NCBI GenBank assembly: GCA_905210885.1
Contig: CAJLYO010000058.1
Span: 1-9,078, forward strand
Length of the DNA stretch: 9,078 nt
Source: an uncultured Eubacteriales bacterium
Lineage (GTDB): Bacteria > Bacillota > Clostridia > Monoglobales > Firm-18
Reading direction: 5' to 3'
In this document: one piece after another, positions 1-6,540 of the stretch
How positions within the stretch are numbered: position 1 is the stretch's first letter
How the letters are laid out: every line of letters starts with the position of its first letter
Position numbers and translations under genes: made by a program
The notes under the pieces: model-generated
Told to the model about the DNA's origin: nothing
The model's database searches: none
Seen by the model: only the letters and a program-made list of their open reading frames with translations

Positions 1-1276
1 GCGTCTTACCGCAGCTTTTGTAATATGCCGCCGTCTGCACTATAAGCATTGACGCTACAACCGCGTCTTTGTCGCGGGCGTATGTTCCCTTTAGGTAGCC
101 GTAGCTTTCCTCAAGTCCGAAAAGAAAAATGTTATCGTGTCCGTTTTCGTATTCCTTTATCTTTTCACCTATATATTTAAATCCGGTCAGAACGTTGCAT
201 AATTTAATGCCGTAGCTTTCCGTGATTTTGCTGATTGTTTCTGTGGTTACCACTGTTTTTATAACCGTGTGTTCCGGCTTAAGACTGCCGTCGTTTTTCA
301 TTTTTCTAAGGATAAATTCACACATTAACATGCCGGTTTGATTGCCGTTTAGTATAGCATATTCTCCGTCTGCCGTCTTTACCGCGATGCCAACGCGGTC
401 GCTGTCGGGGTCGGTGCCCAAAACCAGGTCTGCGCCTGATTCCTTTGCATAATTTATTCCTAATGTCAGTGCCTCGGCATTTTCCGGATTGGGCGATTTA
501 ACCGTCGGGAAGTTTCCGTCAGGCAGCTCCTGCTCCGGAACTGTGAAAACATCAGCCGCGCCGATTTCCTTTAAAATGCGCCTTACCGATTTATTTCCCG
601 AGCCGTGGAGGGGAGTGTATACAACTTTCAAATCATCGGGTATCGCAATATTCAAAGACTGTTCCTTAACAGCCGCGATATATGCGTCATCAACCTCCGC
701 GCCGATAACTGTATAATTGGGATTTTCGCACAGCTTTACATCGGCGAAAACATCGGTTTTATCGATGTATTTTATGATTTTGTCAGCCGTTGTCGGCGGT
801 ATCTGACCGCCGTCCTCGCCGTACACTTTGTAACCGTTGTATTCCTTCGGGTTGTGGCTTGCGGTTATAACGATTCCGCGTGCGCATTTTAAATATCTTA
901 CCGCAAACGACAGCTCCGGTGTGGGGCGCAGGTCGTCAAAAAGGTAAGTTTTTATGCCGTTTGCACAAAGTACGTTTGCACATTCCACTGCGAATGTTTT
1001 TGAGTTGTTACGCGAATCGAAAGCAATAACCACGCCGTTTTTACTCATTCCGGCTTCATTTATTTCGTTTGCAAGTCCCTGTGTTGCACGGCGCACGGTA
1101 TATATATTCATTCTGTTTGTGCCGGTTCCCATAATTCCGCGCAGTCCGCCCGTGCCGAATTGAAGGTCTGTGTAGAAAGCGTCGTTTATTTCCTGCTCGG
1201 AGTAATTTTTTAATTCCCCGGCGTGCTTTTCGTCAACATTTTTAAGCCAATATTCGTATTTTTCTTTGCAGTCCAT
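1..1276 (-). CDS. pgcA: Phosphoglucomutase/phosphomannomutase (alpha-D-phosphohexomutase, PgcA type), partial
   Basis: Interconverts hexose 1- and 6-phosphates in the cytoplasm (glucose and possibly mannose), feeding glycogen, cell-wall and exopolysaccharide precursors. Read on the minus strand, 425 codons are open from the ATG at 1276-1274 to the window edge. Family members are about 560-580 residues, so roughly the last 140 are missing, including most of the C-terminal phosphate-binding domain. Visible motifs are an N-terminal FGTGGLRG and NRMNIYTVR stretch (about residues 40-62), the catalytic phosphoserine loop TASHNP with Ser140, the Mg-binding loop DPDSDR (289-294), and the sugar-binding loop GLEESYG (387-393). 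The family usually has GFEES or GEES in the last loop. The start is supported by AGAGGGTG at 1285-1292 and by similarity to the B. subtilis PgcA N-terminus as I remember it. The motif set fits the long PgcA group better than GlmM or ManB. Substrate preference cannot be read from the sequence. Confidence 0.95.
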   Translation of the reverse strand, partial: MDCKEKYEYWLKNVDEKHAGELKNYSEQEINDAFYTDLQFGTGGLRGIMGTGTNRMNIYTVRRATQGLANEINEAGMSKNGVVIAFDSRNNSKTFAVECANVLCANGIKTYLFDDLRPTPELSFAVRYLKCARGIVITASHNPKEYNGYKVYGEDGGQIPPTTADKIIKYIDKTDVFADVKLCENPNYTVIGAEVDDAYIAAVKEQSLNIAIPDDLKVVYTPLHGSGNKSVRRILKEIGAADVFTVPEQELPDGNFPTVKSPNPENAEALTLGINYAKESGADLVLGTDPDSDRVGIAVKTADGEYAILNGNQTGMLMCEFILRKMKNDGSLKPEHTVIKTVVTTETISKITESYGIKLCNVLTGFKYIGEKIKEYENGHDNIFLFGLEESYGYLKGTYARDKDAVVASMLIVQTAAYYKSCGKT

Positions 1277-1336
1277 TTTTACTTCACCCTCTGTATGTAT
1301 CGTTGTTAAATATAGAACTTTTGCTATTACCTTACT

Positions 1337-1365
1337 ATTATAATATAATACCGGTTTTTCGTCAA
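1337..1365 (-). promoter_or_regulatory. Sigma-A promoter of pgcA
   Basis: On the minus strand TTGACG (1365-1360) and a perfect TATAAT (1342-1337) are separated by 17 bases. Transcription would begin near 1330 and give a leader of about 55 bases before the ATG at 1276. An A-rich run (1370-1375) just upstream of the -35 box could act as an UP element. The promoter lies beyond the tRNA terminator, so the mutase need not depend on read-through from the tRNA. Confidence 0.85.
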
Positions 1366-1411
1366 CCGCTTTTTTGCAATTGTTAATAGATAAACTTGTG
1401 GCATTTTGGTT

Positions 1412-1463
1412 AATAAATAAAAAAACATACCGTCTGCCCTTACGGACAAACGGTATGTTTTTT
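1412..1463 (-). terminator. Rho-independent terminator of tRNA-Gln
   Basis: In minus-strand RNA the arms 1463-1444 and 1439-1420 form a continuous 20-pair stem closed by a GUAA tetraloop (1443-1440). The stem ends in six A-U pairs and runs on into U-rich sequence (U U A U U U A U U from 1420). Two of the pairs are G-U in minus-strand RNA but would be C-A mismatches in plus-strand RNA, so the structure fits the minus strand better. The first base of the stem is the final A of the encoded CCA, leaving no spacer between tRNA and terminator. Confidence 0.9.
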
Positions 1464-1536
1464 GGTTGCCGAACTAGGATTCGAACCCAGACAAACAGAG
1501 TCAGAGTCTGTCGTGCTACCTTTACACAATTCGGCA
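1463..1536 (-). tRNA. tRNA-Gln (anticodon CTG), CCA encoded
   Basis: A complete 74-base cloverleaf on the minus strand. The acceptor stem TGCCGAA/TTCGGCA has 7 pairs, the D stem is GTGT/GCAC with loop AAAGGTA, and the anticodon stem ACAGA/TCTGT closes the loop CTCTGAC. The variable loop has 4 bases, and the T stem CTGGG/CCTAG has one G-U pair and loop TTCGAAT. The discriminator base is A and CCA is encoded. The anticodon CTG (1504-1502) reads CAG, glutamine. The weak U1-A72 pair is typical of tRNA-Gln. In many Gram-positive bacteria this pair marks the tRNA for charging via GluRS and the GatCAB amidotransferase, but which route this organism uses cannot be seen here. Confidence 0.97.
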
Positions 1537-1553
1537 GTGACAATACCTTTATT

Positions 1554-1582
1554 ATATTAGCACTTAATTTTTGATTTGTCAA
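1554..1582 (-). promoter_or_regulatory. Sigma-A promoter of tRNA-Gln
   Basis: On the minus strand a perfect -35 TTGACA (1582-1577), a 17-base spacer ending in TGC (extended -10), and the -10 box TAATAT (1559-1554). Transcription should start near 1547, leaving about 11 bases for RNase P to remove before the mature 5' end at 1536. A and T runs at 1586-1609 lie upstream. This is a strong promoter, as expected for a stable RNA. Confidence 0.88.
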
Positions 1583-1651
1583 TACTTTTATGCTATTTTT
1601 TGCAAAAAAGTTTAAAATATTCACACAGACCTGTTTTTCTATCGGAGAATT

Positions 1652-1669
1652 TTGTAAATAAAATTACAA
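1652..1669. promoter_or_regulatory. Palindrome upstream of the valS promoter, possible operator
   Basis: A perfect inverted repeat TTGTAA-N6-TTACAA ends 7 bases upstream of the valS -35 box. A second, overlapping repeat AATTTT-N6-AAAATT lies at 1648-1665. In such AT-rich DNA short palindromes arise by chance. The 18-base length and N6 spacing resemble sites of dimeric repressors such as Rex (TTGTGAA-N4-TTCACAA), matching 11 of 14 defined positions by eye. No regulator is identified. Confidence 0.25.
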
Positions 1670-1676
1670 TATGGTA

Positions 1677-1706
1677 TTGACTTAGAGCGGCAATATGCGA
1701 TATAAT
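1677..1706 (+). promoter_or_regulatory. Sigma-A promoter of valS-folC
   Basis: TTGACT (1677-1682), an 18-base spacer and a perfect TATAAT (1701-1706). The start of transcription would be near 1713, only about 33 bases before the valS ATG. This rules out the in-frame ATG at 1695, which lies upstream of the transcription start, and leaves no room for a T-box leader. Confidence 0.8.
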
Positions 1707-1745
1707 TATAAGATAATGGGACAGTATGATGAAGGGAATGTTAAA

Positions 1746-4358
1746 ATGAAAAATCTTGACACAAAATATAATCCTCATCAGGTAGAGGACAGAATCTATA
1801 AATCCTGGGTTGACGGCGGATATTTTCACGCTGAGGTTAATCCGGATAAAAAGCCGTTTACTATTGTTATACCGCCGCCGAATGTTACAGGGCAGCTTCA
1901 CATGGGACATGCCCTTGACGAAACCTTGCAGGATATCCTTATAAGATATCACCGTCAAAAGGGCGAGGAGGCTTTGTGGATGCCCGGAACCGACCATGCC
2001 GGCATTGCTACTCAGATTAAGGTAGAGGAGGCACTCAGAAATGAGGACGGCACAACGCGTTATGATTTGGGACGCGAAAAATTCCTCGAAAAGGTTTGGG
2101 ACTGGAAAGAAAAGTTCGGCACGCGCATTATAAGCCAGCTCAAAAAGCTCGGTTCCTCGTGCGACTGGGACAGAGAACGCTTTACGATGGACGAGCGCTA
2201 TTCAAAAGCCGTAAAAGAAGTGTTTGTAAACCTTTATAATAAGGGGCTAATATACCAGGGCAACAGAATTATAAACTGGTGTCCCCACTGCACAACGGCT
2301 TTGTCCGATGCAGAGGTTGAATATGAGGAGCAGGCAGGTCATTTCTGGCATATTAAGTATATGTTTAAGGACAGCGACGAGTATGTTATAATCGCAACAA
2401 CCAGACCGGAAACTCTGCTTGGTGATACCGCCGTTGCCGTTCATCCGGATGACGAGCGTTATAAGCACCTTGTAGGCAAAACGCTTATTCTGCCTCTTGT
2501 CAACAGAGAAATCCCTCTTATTGCGGACGAGTATGTGGATAAGGAGTTCGGTACGGGCTGTGTTAAGATTACGCCTGCCCATGACCCCAACGACTTTGAA
2601 GTCGGTCTGCGCCATAATCTTGAACAGATTAAGGTTTTGGACGATGATGCCAAAATTAACGAATACGGCGGAAAATATCAGGGTATGGACAGATATGAGG
2701 CAAGAAAAGCAATCGTTTCGGACCTTGACGCTATGGGTCTTTTGGTTAAGGTGGAGGAGCACAGCCATAACGTTGGTCAGTGCTACCGCTGCGGAACAAC
2801 GGTTGAGCCTATTACTTCAAAACAGTGGTTTGTAAAAATGGCGCCCCTTGCAAAAGACGCGCTTAAGGTTGTAAACGACGGTGAGATTAAATTTGTTCCC
2901 GACAGATTTTCAAAAACCTATACAAACTGGATGGAAAACGTTCACGACTGGTGTGTATCGCGTCAGCTTTGGTGGGGTCACAGAATCCCGGCCTATTACT
3001 GCGATAAGTGCGGTGAAACGGTTGTTTCAAAGGAAGATGTTGAAACCTGCCCCAAGTGCGGCGGAAAGCTTCGTCAGGATGAAGATGTTCTGGATACATG
3101 GTTCTCGTCTGCTTTGTGGCCGTTTGCTACATTGGGCTGGCCCGACAAAACGGAGGAGCTGGAATACTTCTACCCCACAAACGTGCTTGTAACAGGTTAC
3201 GATATAATTTTCTTCTGGGTATCAAGAATGATATTCAGCGGAATGGAGCACATGAAGGAAAAGCCGTTTGATACGGTTTTGATTCACGGTCTTGTCCGCG
3301 ACAGTCAGGGCAGAAAGATGAGCAAGTCGCTGGGCAATGGTATTGATCCCCTTGAAATTATAGATAAATACGGTGCCGATGCACTGCGCTTTACTCTTGC
3401 TACCGGTAATTCGCCGGGTAACGACATGAGATTTTACGAGGAACGCGTCGAGGCAAGCAGAAATTTTGCAAACAAAATATGGAATGCTTCGCGCTTTGTT
3501 CTTATGAATCTGGACGACAGCGCATCGGATATTTTGCCCGAAAAGCTTATGCCTGAGGATAAATGGATTATCAGCAAGCTTAATGATTTAATTGCAAGAG
3601 TAACGGATAATCTTGATAAATATGAGCTTGGTATCGCGGTTTCAAACCTGTACGATTTTATTTGGGACGAGTTCTGCGATTGGTACATCGAGCTTGTTAA
3701 ACCGCGCATGGGAACAGAAAACAATCCGCAAAATGTCCTTGTGTACGTTTTGTCGAATATATTGAAGCTTTTGCACCCGTTTATGCCTTTTATAACTGAG
3801 GAAATTTACGGCTACCTTCCCGTTTCGGACAAGAAGGCGCTTATAATAACGCCGTGGCCCGAGTACAAAAAAGAGCTTGAGTTTAAAACAGATGTTGAAA
3901 ATATCGAGCTTATTAAATCGGCTATTAAGGCAATCAGAAATAGCAGAACAGAGATGAATGTACCGCCTTCAAAGAAAGCGAAGGTGATTATCGTTACAAA
4001 GCTCGGAGATGTATTTTCCGGCGGTGAGGCATTCTTTAAAAAGCTTGCATGGGCAGAAAGCGTCGTTGTAAGCGAAACAAAGGACGGCATTGACGACAAT
4101 TGCATTTCGTTGGTAACAGAAGGTGCGGAAATTTTCATGCCCCAGGGTGATTTGATTGACAGAGAAAAGGAAATTGCACGTCTTGAGGGCGAAAAGAAAA
4201 AGCTTGAGGGCGAAATCCTCCGGGTTGAGAAAAAGCTTTCAAACGAAGGATTTACTGCAAAAGCTCCCAAACAGGTAATTGACGCCGAACGCGAAAAGGG
4301 TGTTAAGTACAAGGCTATGCTTGATAAGGTTTTGGAAGGACTTGAAAAGCTTAAATGA
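1746..4358 (+). CDS. valS: Valyl-tRNA synthetase (class Ia)
   Basis: Charges tRNA-Val with valine in the cytoplasm and edits mischarged threonine. The protein has 870 residues, close to the usual bacterial length of about 880. Domains run as follows: an N-terminal catalytic fold with the HIGH motif as HMGH (52-55) inside PPNVTGQLHMGH; a CP1 editing domain with TTRPETLLGDTAV; Cys-pair zinc-ribbon segments (CDKCGE and CPKCGG); the second half of the catalytic fold with KMSKS (524-528); a helical anticodon-binding domain; and a C-terminal Lys/Glu-rich coiled coil (roughly the last 70 residues) that contacts the tRNA. The start at 1746 is chosen because GAAGGGA (1731-1737) sits 8 bases upstream and the N-terminus MKNLDTKYNPHQVEDRIY matches the family. 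The earlier in-frame ATGs at 1695 and 1716 lack a ribosome binding site, and 1695 overlaps the promoter. The stop overlaps the start of folC, as in the conserved valS-folC pair of Firmicutes. All catalytic motifs are intact. Confidence 0.98.
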   Translation: MKNLDTKYNPHQVEDRIYKSWVDGGYFHAEVNPDKKPFTIVIPPPNVTGQLHMGHALDETLQDILIRYHRQKGEEALWMPGTDHAGIATQIKVEEALRNEDGTTRYDLGREKFLEKVWDWKEKFGTRIISQLKKLGSSCDWDRERFTMDERYSKAVKEVFVNLYNKGLIYQGNRIINWCPHCTTALSDAEVEYEEQAGHFWHIKYMFKDSDEYVIIATTRPETLLGDTAVAVHPDDERYKHLVGKTLILPLVNREIPLIADEYVDKEFGTGCVKITPAHDPNDFEVGLRHNLEQIKVLDDDAKINEYGGKYQGMDRYEARKAIVSDLDAMGLLVKVEEHSHNVGQCYRCGTTVEPITSKQWFVKMAPLAKDALKVVNDGEIKFVPDRFSKTYTNWMENVHDWCVSRQLWWGHRIPAYYCDKCGETVVSKEDVETCPKCGGKLRQDEDVLDTWFSSALWPFATLGWPDKTEELEYFYPTNVLVTGYDIIFFWVSRMIFSGMEHMKEKPFDTVLIHGLVRDSQGRKMSKSLGNGIDPLEIIDKYGADALRFTLATGNSPGNDMRFYEERVEASRNFANKIWNASRFVLMNLDDSASDILPEKLMPEDKWIISKLNDLIARVTDNLDKYELGIAVSNLYDFIWDEFCDWYIELVKPRMGTENNPQNVLVYVLSNILKLLHPFMPFITEEIYGYLPVSDKKALIITPWPEYKKELEFKTDVENIELIKSAIKAIRNSRTEMNVPPSKKAKVIIVTKLGDVFSGGEAFFKKLAWAESVVVSETKDGIDDNCISLVTEGAEIFMPQGDLIDREKEIARLEGEKKKLEGEILRVEKKLSNEGFTAKAPKQVIDAEREKGVKYKAMLDKVLEGLEKLK

Positions 4359-5599
4359 GTGTAGACGCTGCTCTTAACTATATCCACTCCTTAAAGAGAT
4401 TCGGAAAAAAGCCGGGGCTTGCGCAGATAAAAAAACTGTTAGAACGCCTTGGCAACCCTCAGAAAAAGCTTCGTTTTGCGCATGTTGCCGGGACAAACGG
4501 CAAAGGCTCGACTTGTGCGTATATTTCAAGTATTTTGTCGTGTGCGGGATATAAAACAGGGCTGTTTATTTCGCCTTTTGTCAATGTGTTTAATGAAAGG
4601 ATACAAGTTAACGGCAAGAATATTCCCGATGATGATTTGGTTAAATTTACGCTTATTGTTAAGGAGGCGGCGGAAGGCTGCGTCCTTAACGAGTTTGAAT
4701 TTATAACAGCAGTGGGCATGATGTATTTTGCCCATATGCAGTGTGATTACGTTGTTTTGGAGGTAGGACTCGGCGGTCGCTATGACGCCACGAATGCCAT
4801 TGACACACCGGAGGCTGCCGTAATTGCAAGCATAGGTATAGACCATACGGAGATACTCGGAGATACAATAGAAAAAATCGCATTTGAAAAGTGCGGCATT
4901 ATAAAGCCGGGCGGAAACGTTATTGCTTATTGTGACAATGTGCCGTCTGTAAATGAGGTAATCCGCACAGTTGCCGAAAAAAACGAAGCGGTTCTTACAA
5001 TATGCGGTAAAGAAAAAATAAGAATTTTGTCGCAAAAACCATGCAAAACCGTGTTTGAATATGACGGCGGTATGTATGAAACGGGAATGTGCGGTGTTCA
5101 CCAGGTTTATAATGCGGTCAGTGCAATTGAAACCGCAAAGCTGCTGAATTTTGACGACAGCTTTATAAAGGCAGGACTTTCATCGGCACATTTTTACGGA
5201 AGGCTTCAGATTGTTTCGGAAAATCCGCGCGTTATTATTGACGGCGCTCATAATTTTTCCGGTGCTGCCGCCTTGAAGAATGCACTTTTAACGTATTTCC
5301 CGAACGACGAAATAACCGTGGTTATGGGGATGCTTAAAGATAAAGAGTATGAAAAGTGCGTTGCCCAAATTGCACCTTTGGCGAAAAAATTTATCGCCAC
5401 CGAGCCGGACAGTGTGCGGAAGGTTCCGGCATCTGTTCTTGCGGAAACCGCAAGGGCGTATAACAGCAATGTAATCGCCGTGGAAAACCGCGATGAAGCG
5501 ATAAAAACTGCGGTTTGCAATAAAAATAGTACAGTTTGCATTTGCGGTTCATTATATCTGATAGGAAATATTGGTACTATTGCTACTTGCAAAATGTGA
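4355..5599 (+). CDS. folC: Bifunctional folylpolyglutamate synthase/dihydrofolate synthase
   Basis: An ATP-dependent Mur-ligase-like enzyme that adds glutamates to folates, and in many bacteria also joins dihydropteroate to glutamate. This retains folates in the cell for one-carbon metabolism. The protein has 414 residues, near the family norm of about 420-440. Motifs in order are the P-loop GTNGKGS (46-52), SPFVNVFNERI (the folate loop, SPH or SPY in many relatives), EVGLGGRYDATN (136-146, metal-site Glu136), GIDHTEILG with His164, the FEKCGIIK Lys179 expected to be carbamylated, and DGAHN (296-300), which begins the C-terminal ligase domain. The ATG at 4355 overlaps the valS TGA as ATGA. 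GGAAGGA at 4334-4340 lies inside valS with rather long spacing, so translation is probably coupled to valS. There is no terminator after the gene. The next promoter overlaps its last codons. Whether both activities are present cannot be told by eye. Confidence 0.96.
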   Translation: MSVDAALNYIHSLKRFGKKPGLAQIKKLLERLGNPQKKLRFAHVAGTNGKGSTCAYISSILSCAGYKTGLFISPFVNVFNERIQVNGKNIPDDDLVKFTLIVKEAAEGCVLNEFEFITAVGMMYFAHMQCDYVVLEVGLGGRYDATNAIDTPEAAVIASIGIDHTEILGDTIEKIAFEKCGIIKPGGNVIAYCDNVPSVNEVIRTVAEKNEAVLTICGKEKIRILSQKPCKTVFEYDGGMYETGMCGVHQVYNAVSAIETAKLLNFDDSFIKAGLSSAHFYGRLQIVSENPRVIIDGAHNFSGAAALKNALLTYFPNDEITVVMGMLKDKEYEKCVAQIAPLAKKFIATEPDSVRKVPASVLAETARAYNSNVIAVENRDEAIKTAVCNKNSTVCICGSLYLIGNIGTIATCKM

Positions 5600-5615
5600 T
5601 ATTTTGTGATAAAAT
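5587..5615 (+). promoter_or_regulatory. Promoter of the amino-acid ABC operon
   Basis: TTGCAA (5587-5592), a 17-base spacer ending in TGA (extended -10 TG), and TAAAAT (5610-5615). Transcription would begin near 5622, giving a leader of about 38 bases before the ATG at 5660. The promoter overlaps the last codons and stop of folC, so the importer can be transcribed separately even without a terminator between them. Confidence 0.7.
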
Positions 5616-5617
5616 AT
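5595..5617. promoter_or_regulatory. Possible operator over the ABC operon -10 box
   Basis: Two arrangements overlap here. A perfect inverted repeat ATATTTT-N5-AAAATAT spans 5599-5617 and covers the -10 box. A direct repeat TGTGATA occurs at 5595-5601 and 5605-5611, with 10 bases from start to start, about one helical turn. A protein bound here would block RNA polymerase. The spacing does not fit the CodY box (AATTTT-CWG-AAAATT). AT-rich promoter DNA yields such repeats by chance, so this is tentative. Confidence 0.35.
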
Positions 5618-5659
5618 TTGGTAGTTAATTGTAATATACAAATGAGAGGATGTATCATT

Positions 5660-6514
5660 ATGAAAAAAAGACTTAGCGTTTTGTCATTGCTCTTGTGTGC
5701 AGTTGTAATTTGCTTAAGCTTTACAGCTTGCGGAAACAGCGGTAAAGATGCAAAAACCGAAGCACCGCAGCAGTCCGATGACACATTAAAAGTTGGTATG
5801 GAATGTAACTATGCTCCCTACAACTGGTCGCAGGCTGATGACTCAAACGGCGCTGTTGCAATCAAAAATGTTGAAAAAATGTACACCAACGGTTACGATG
5901 TTCAGGTTGCAAAGAATATTGCAGAAGCACTGGGCAAAAAACTTGAGATATATTCATATGAATGGGACAGCCTTGTTCCTGCAGTTCAGTCCGGTAACCT
6001 TGATATGATTATTGCCGGAATGAGCCCGACTGAGGAAAGAAGGCAAAAGATCGATTTTTCGGATATGTACTACATTTCAAACCTTGTTATTATAACAAAG
6101 GGTGATACTTTAAAAGATGTTAAGACAATTGCAGACCTTGACGGCAAGAAAATCGCCGCTCAGTCCGGCACTTCTCATCTGATAGCTTTGACGGAGCAGA
6201 CTAAGGCGCAGGTAAACGAGCTTGCGGATTTTACAACAATGCTTATTGCTCTTAAGGCGGGTACAATAGACGGTTACGTTGCGGAAGAGCCTACGGCAAT
6301 GGCTGTGTGCCTTGATAAGGCGTATTCGTTTATCCCCCTTGTAAATAACGAAACCGGCTTTAAAGTTCCGGCAGATGATACAAGCGTTGCGGTCGGCGTA
6401 AAGAAGGGTTCGGAGCTTAAAGATAAGATTAACGAATATCTGAAAACATTTGACACAGACGCCCAGAAAGCGCTGATGGAAGAAATGGTTAAAATCGCAC
6501 CTAATGAAGAATAA
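5660..6514 (+). CDS. Polar amino-acid ABC transporter, substrate-binding lipoprotein
   Basis: Captures an amino acid outside the cell and delivers it to the permease encoded next. The product has 284 residues. It has a basic N-terminus (MKKR), a hydrophobic stretch and a lipobox-like FTAC with Cys24, so signal peptidase II should remove the leader and leave a lipid-anchored protein. The mature part is a family 3 solute-binding protein. It shows LKVGMECNYAPYNW (43-56), GYDVQVAKNIAEALG, MSPTEERRQKIDFS (Arg127 is the likely carboxylate-binding Arg), a second lobe with GKKIAAQSGTS, and GTIDGYVAEEP. About a dozen extra residues (roughly 58-75) precede the GYDV strand compared with HisJ-type proteins. 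I recall this feature in a Gram-positive subgroup. The ATG at 5660 has AGAGGA 9 bases upstream. The in-frame ATA at 5606 and other earlier codons lie in the promoter. The ligand is uncertain: basic or polar amino acids are both possible. Confidence 0.93.
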   Translation: MKKRLSVLSLLLCAVVICLSFTACGNSGKDAKTEAPQQSDDTLKVGMECNYAPYNWSQADDSNGAVAIKNVEKMYTNGYDVQVAKNIAEALGKKLEIYSYEWDSLVPAVQSGNLDMIIAGMSPTEERRQKIDFSDMYYISNLVIITKGDTLKDVKTIADLDGKKIAAQSGTSHLIALTEQTKAQVNELADFTTMLIALKAGTIDGYVAEEPTAMAVCLDKAYSFIPLVNNETGFKVPADDTSVAVGVKKGSELKDKINEYLKTFDTDAQKALMEEMVKIAPNEE

Positions 6515-6516
6515 TT

Positions 6517-6537
6517 TTCAAAAGTAAGGATTTTGAA
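6517..6537 (+). promoter_or_regulatory. Intercistronic hairpin with the permease ribosome binding site in its loop
   Basis: The arms TTCAAAA (6517-6523) and TTTTGAA (6531-6537) are perfectly complementary. The 7-base loop GTAAGGA holds the permease Shine-Dalgarno TAAGGA (6525-6530), 10 bases before the ATG. The stem has a single G-C pair and must be weak. It could tune permease translation or protect the upstream message, but it could also be chance. Confidence 0.3.
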
Positions 6538-6540
6538 CAA

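Larger units (their letters stand above)
1277..1745. other. Non-protein intergenic region between pgcA and valS
   Basis: These 469 bases carry no convincing protein gene. They contain, in order, the pgcA leader and promoter, a tRNA terminator, tRNA-Gln, its promoter, an AT-rich spacer with small palindromes, and the valS promoter and leader. The spacer 1583-1651 is plain AT-rich DNA apart from a perfect 14-base palindrome at 1596-1609 (TTTTTTGCAAAAAA). No T-box, riboswitch or small ORF with a good ribosome binding site is visible. Confidence 0.8.

Noticed and set aside
489..1163. Plus-strand open frames of 69-95 codons
   Set aside because: Shadows of the minus-strand mutase, which is continuous and has all family motifs.
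1466..1536. tRNA gene as a mobile-element attachment site
   Set aside because: No integrase gene and no repeat of the tRNA 3' end elsewhere in the window.
1370..1609. TTGCAAAAAA upstream of both minus-strand promoters (1370-1379 and 1596-1605)
   Set aside because: Distances to the two -35 boxes differ (4 and 13 bases) and the motif is simple A/T sequence. At most UP-element-like.
1593..1997. Minus-strand 134-codon open frame crossing the valS promoter and start
   Set aside because: Mostly antisense to valS, and it would run through both divergent promoters. No good ribosome binding site.
3812..4387. Antisense 191-codon open frame over the valS end
   Set aside because: It is the reverse of a Lys/Glu-rich coding strand, giving Ser/Phe-rich low-complexity protein. 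There is no ribosome binding site or family resemblance, and the sense gene is certain.
4526..5101. Antisense 191-codon open frame inside folC
   Set aside because: Rich in Tyr, Phe, Asn and Cys with no recognisable domain or start signal. It lies entirely within an intact gene with all its motifs.
6513..6527. Possible CodY box after the binding-protein gene
   Set aside because: AATTTTCA matches the left half, but the right half has five mismatches to AATTTTCWGAAAATT, too many to support.
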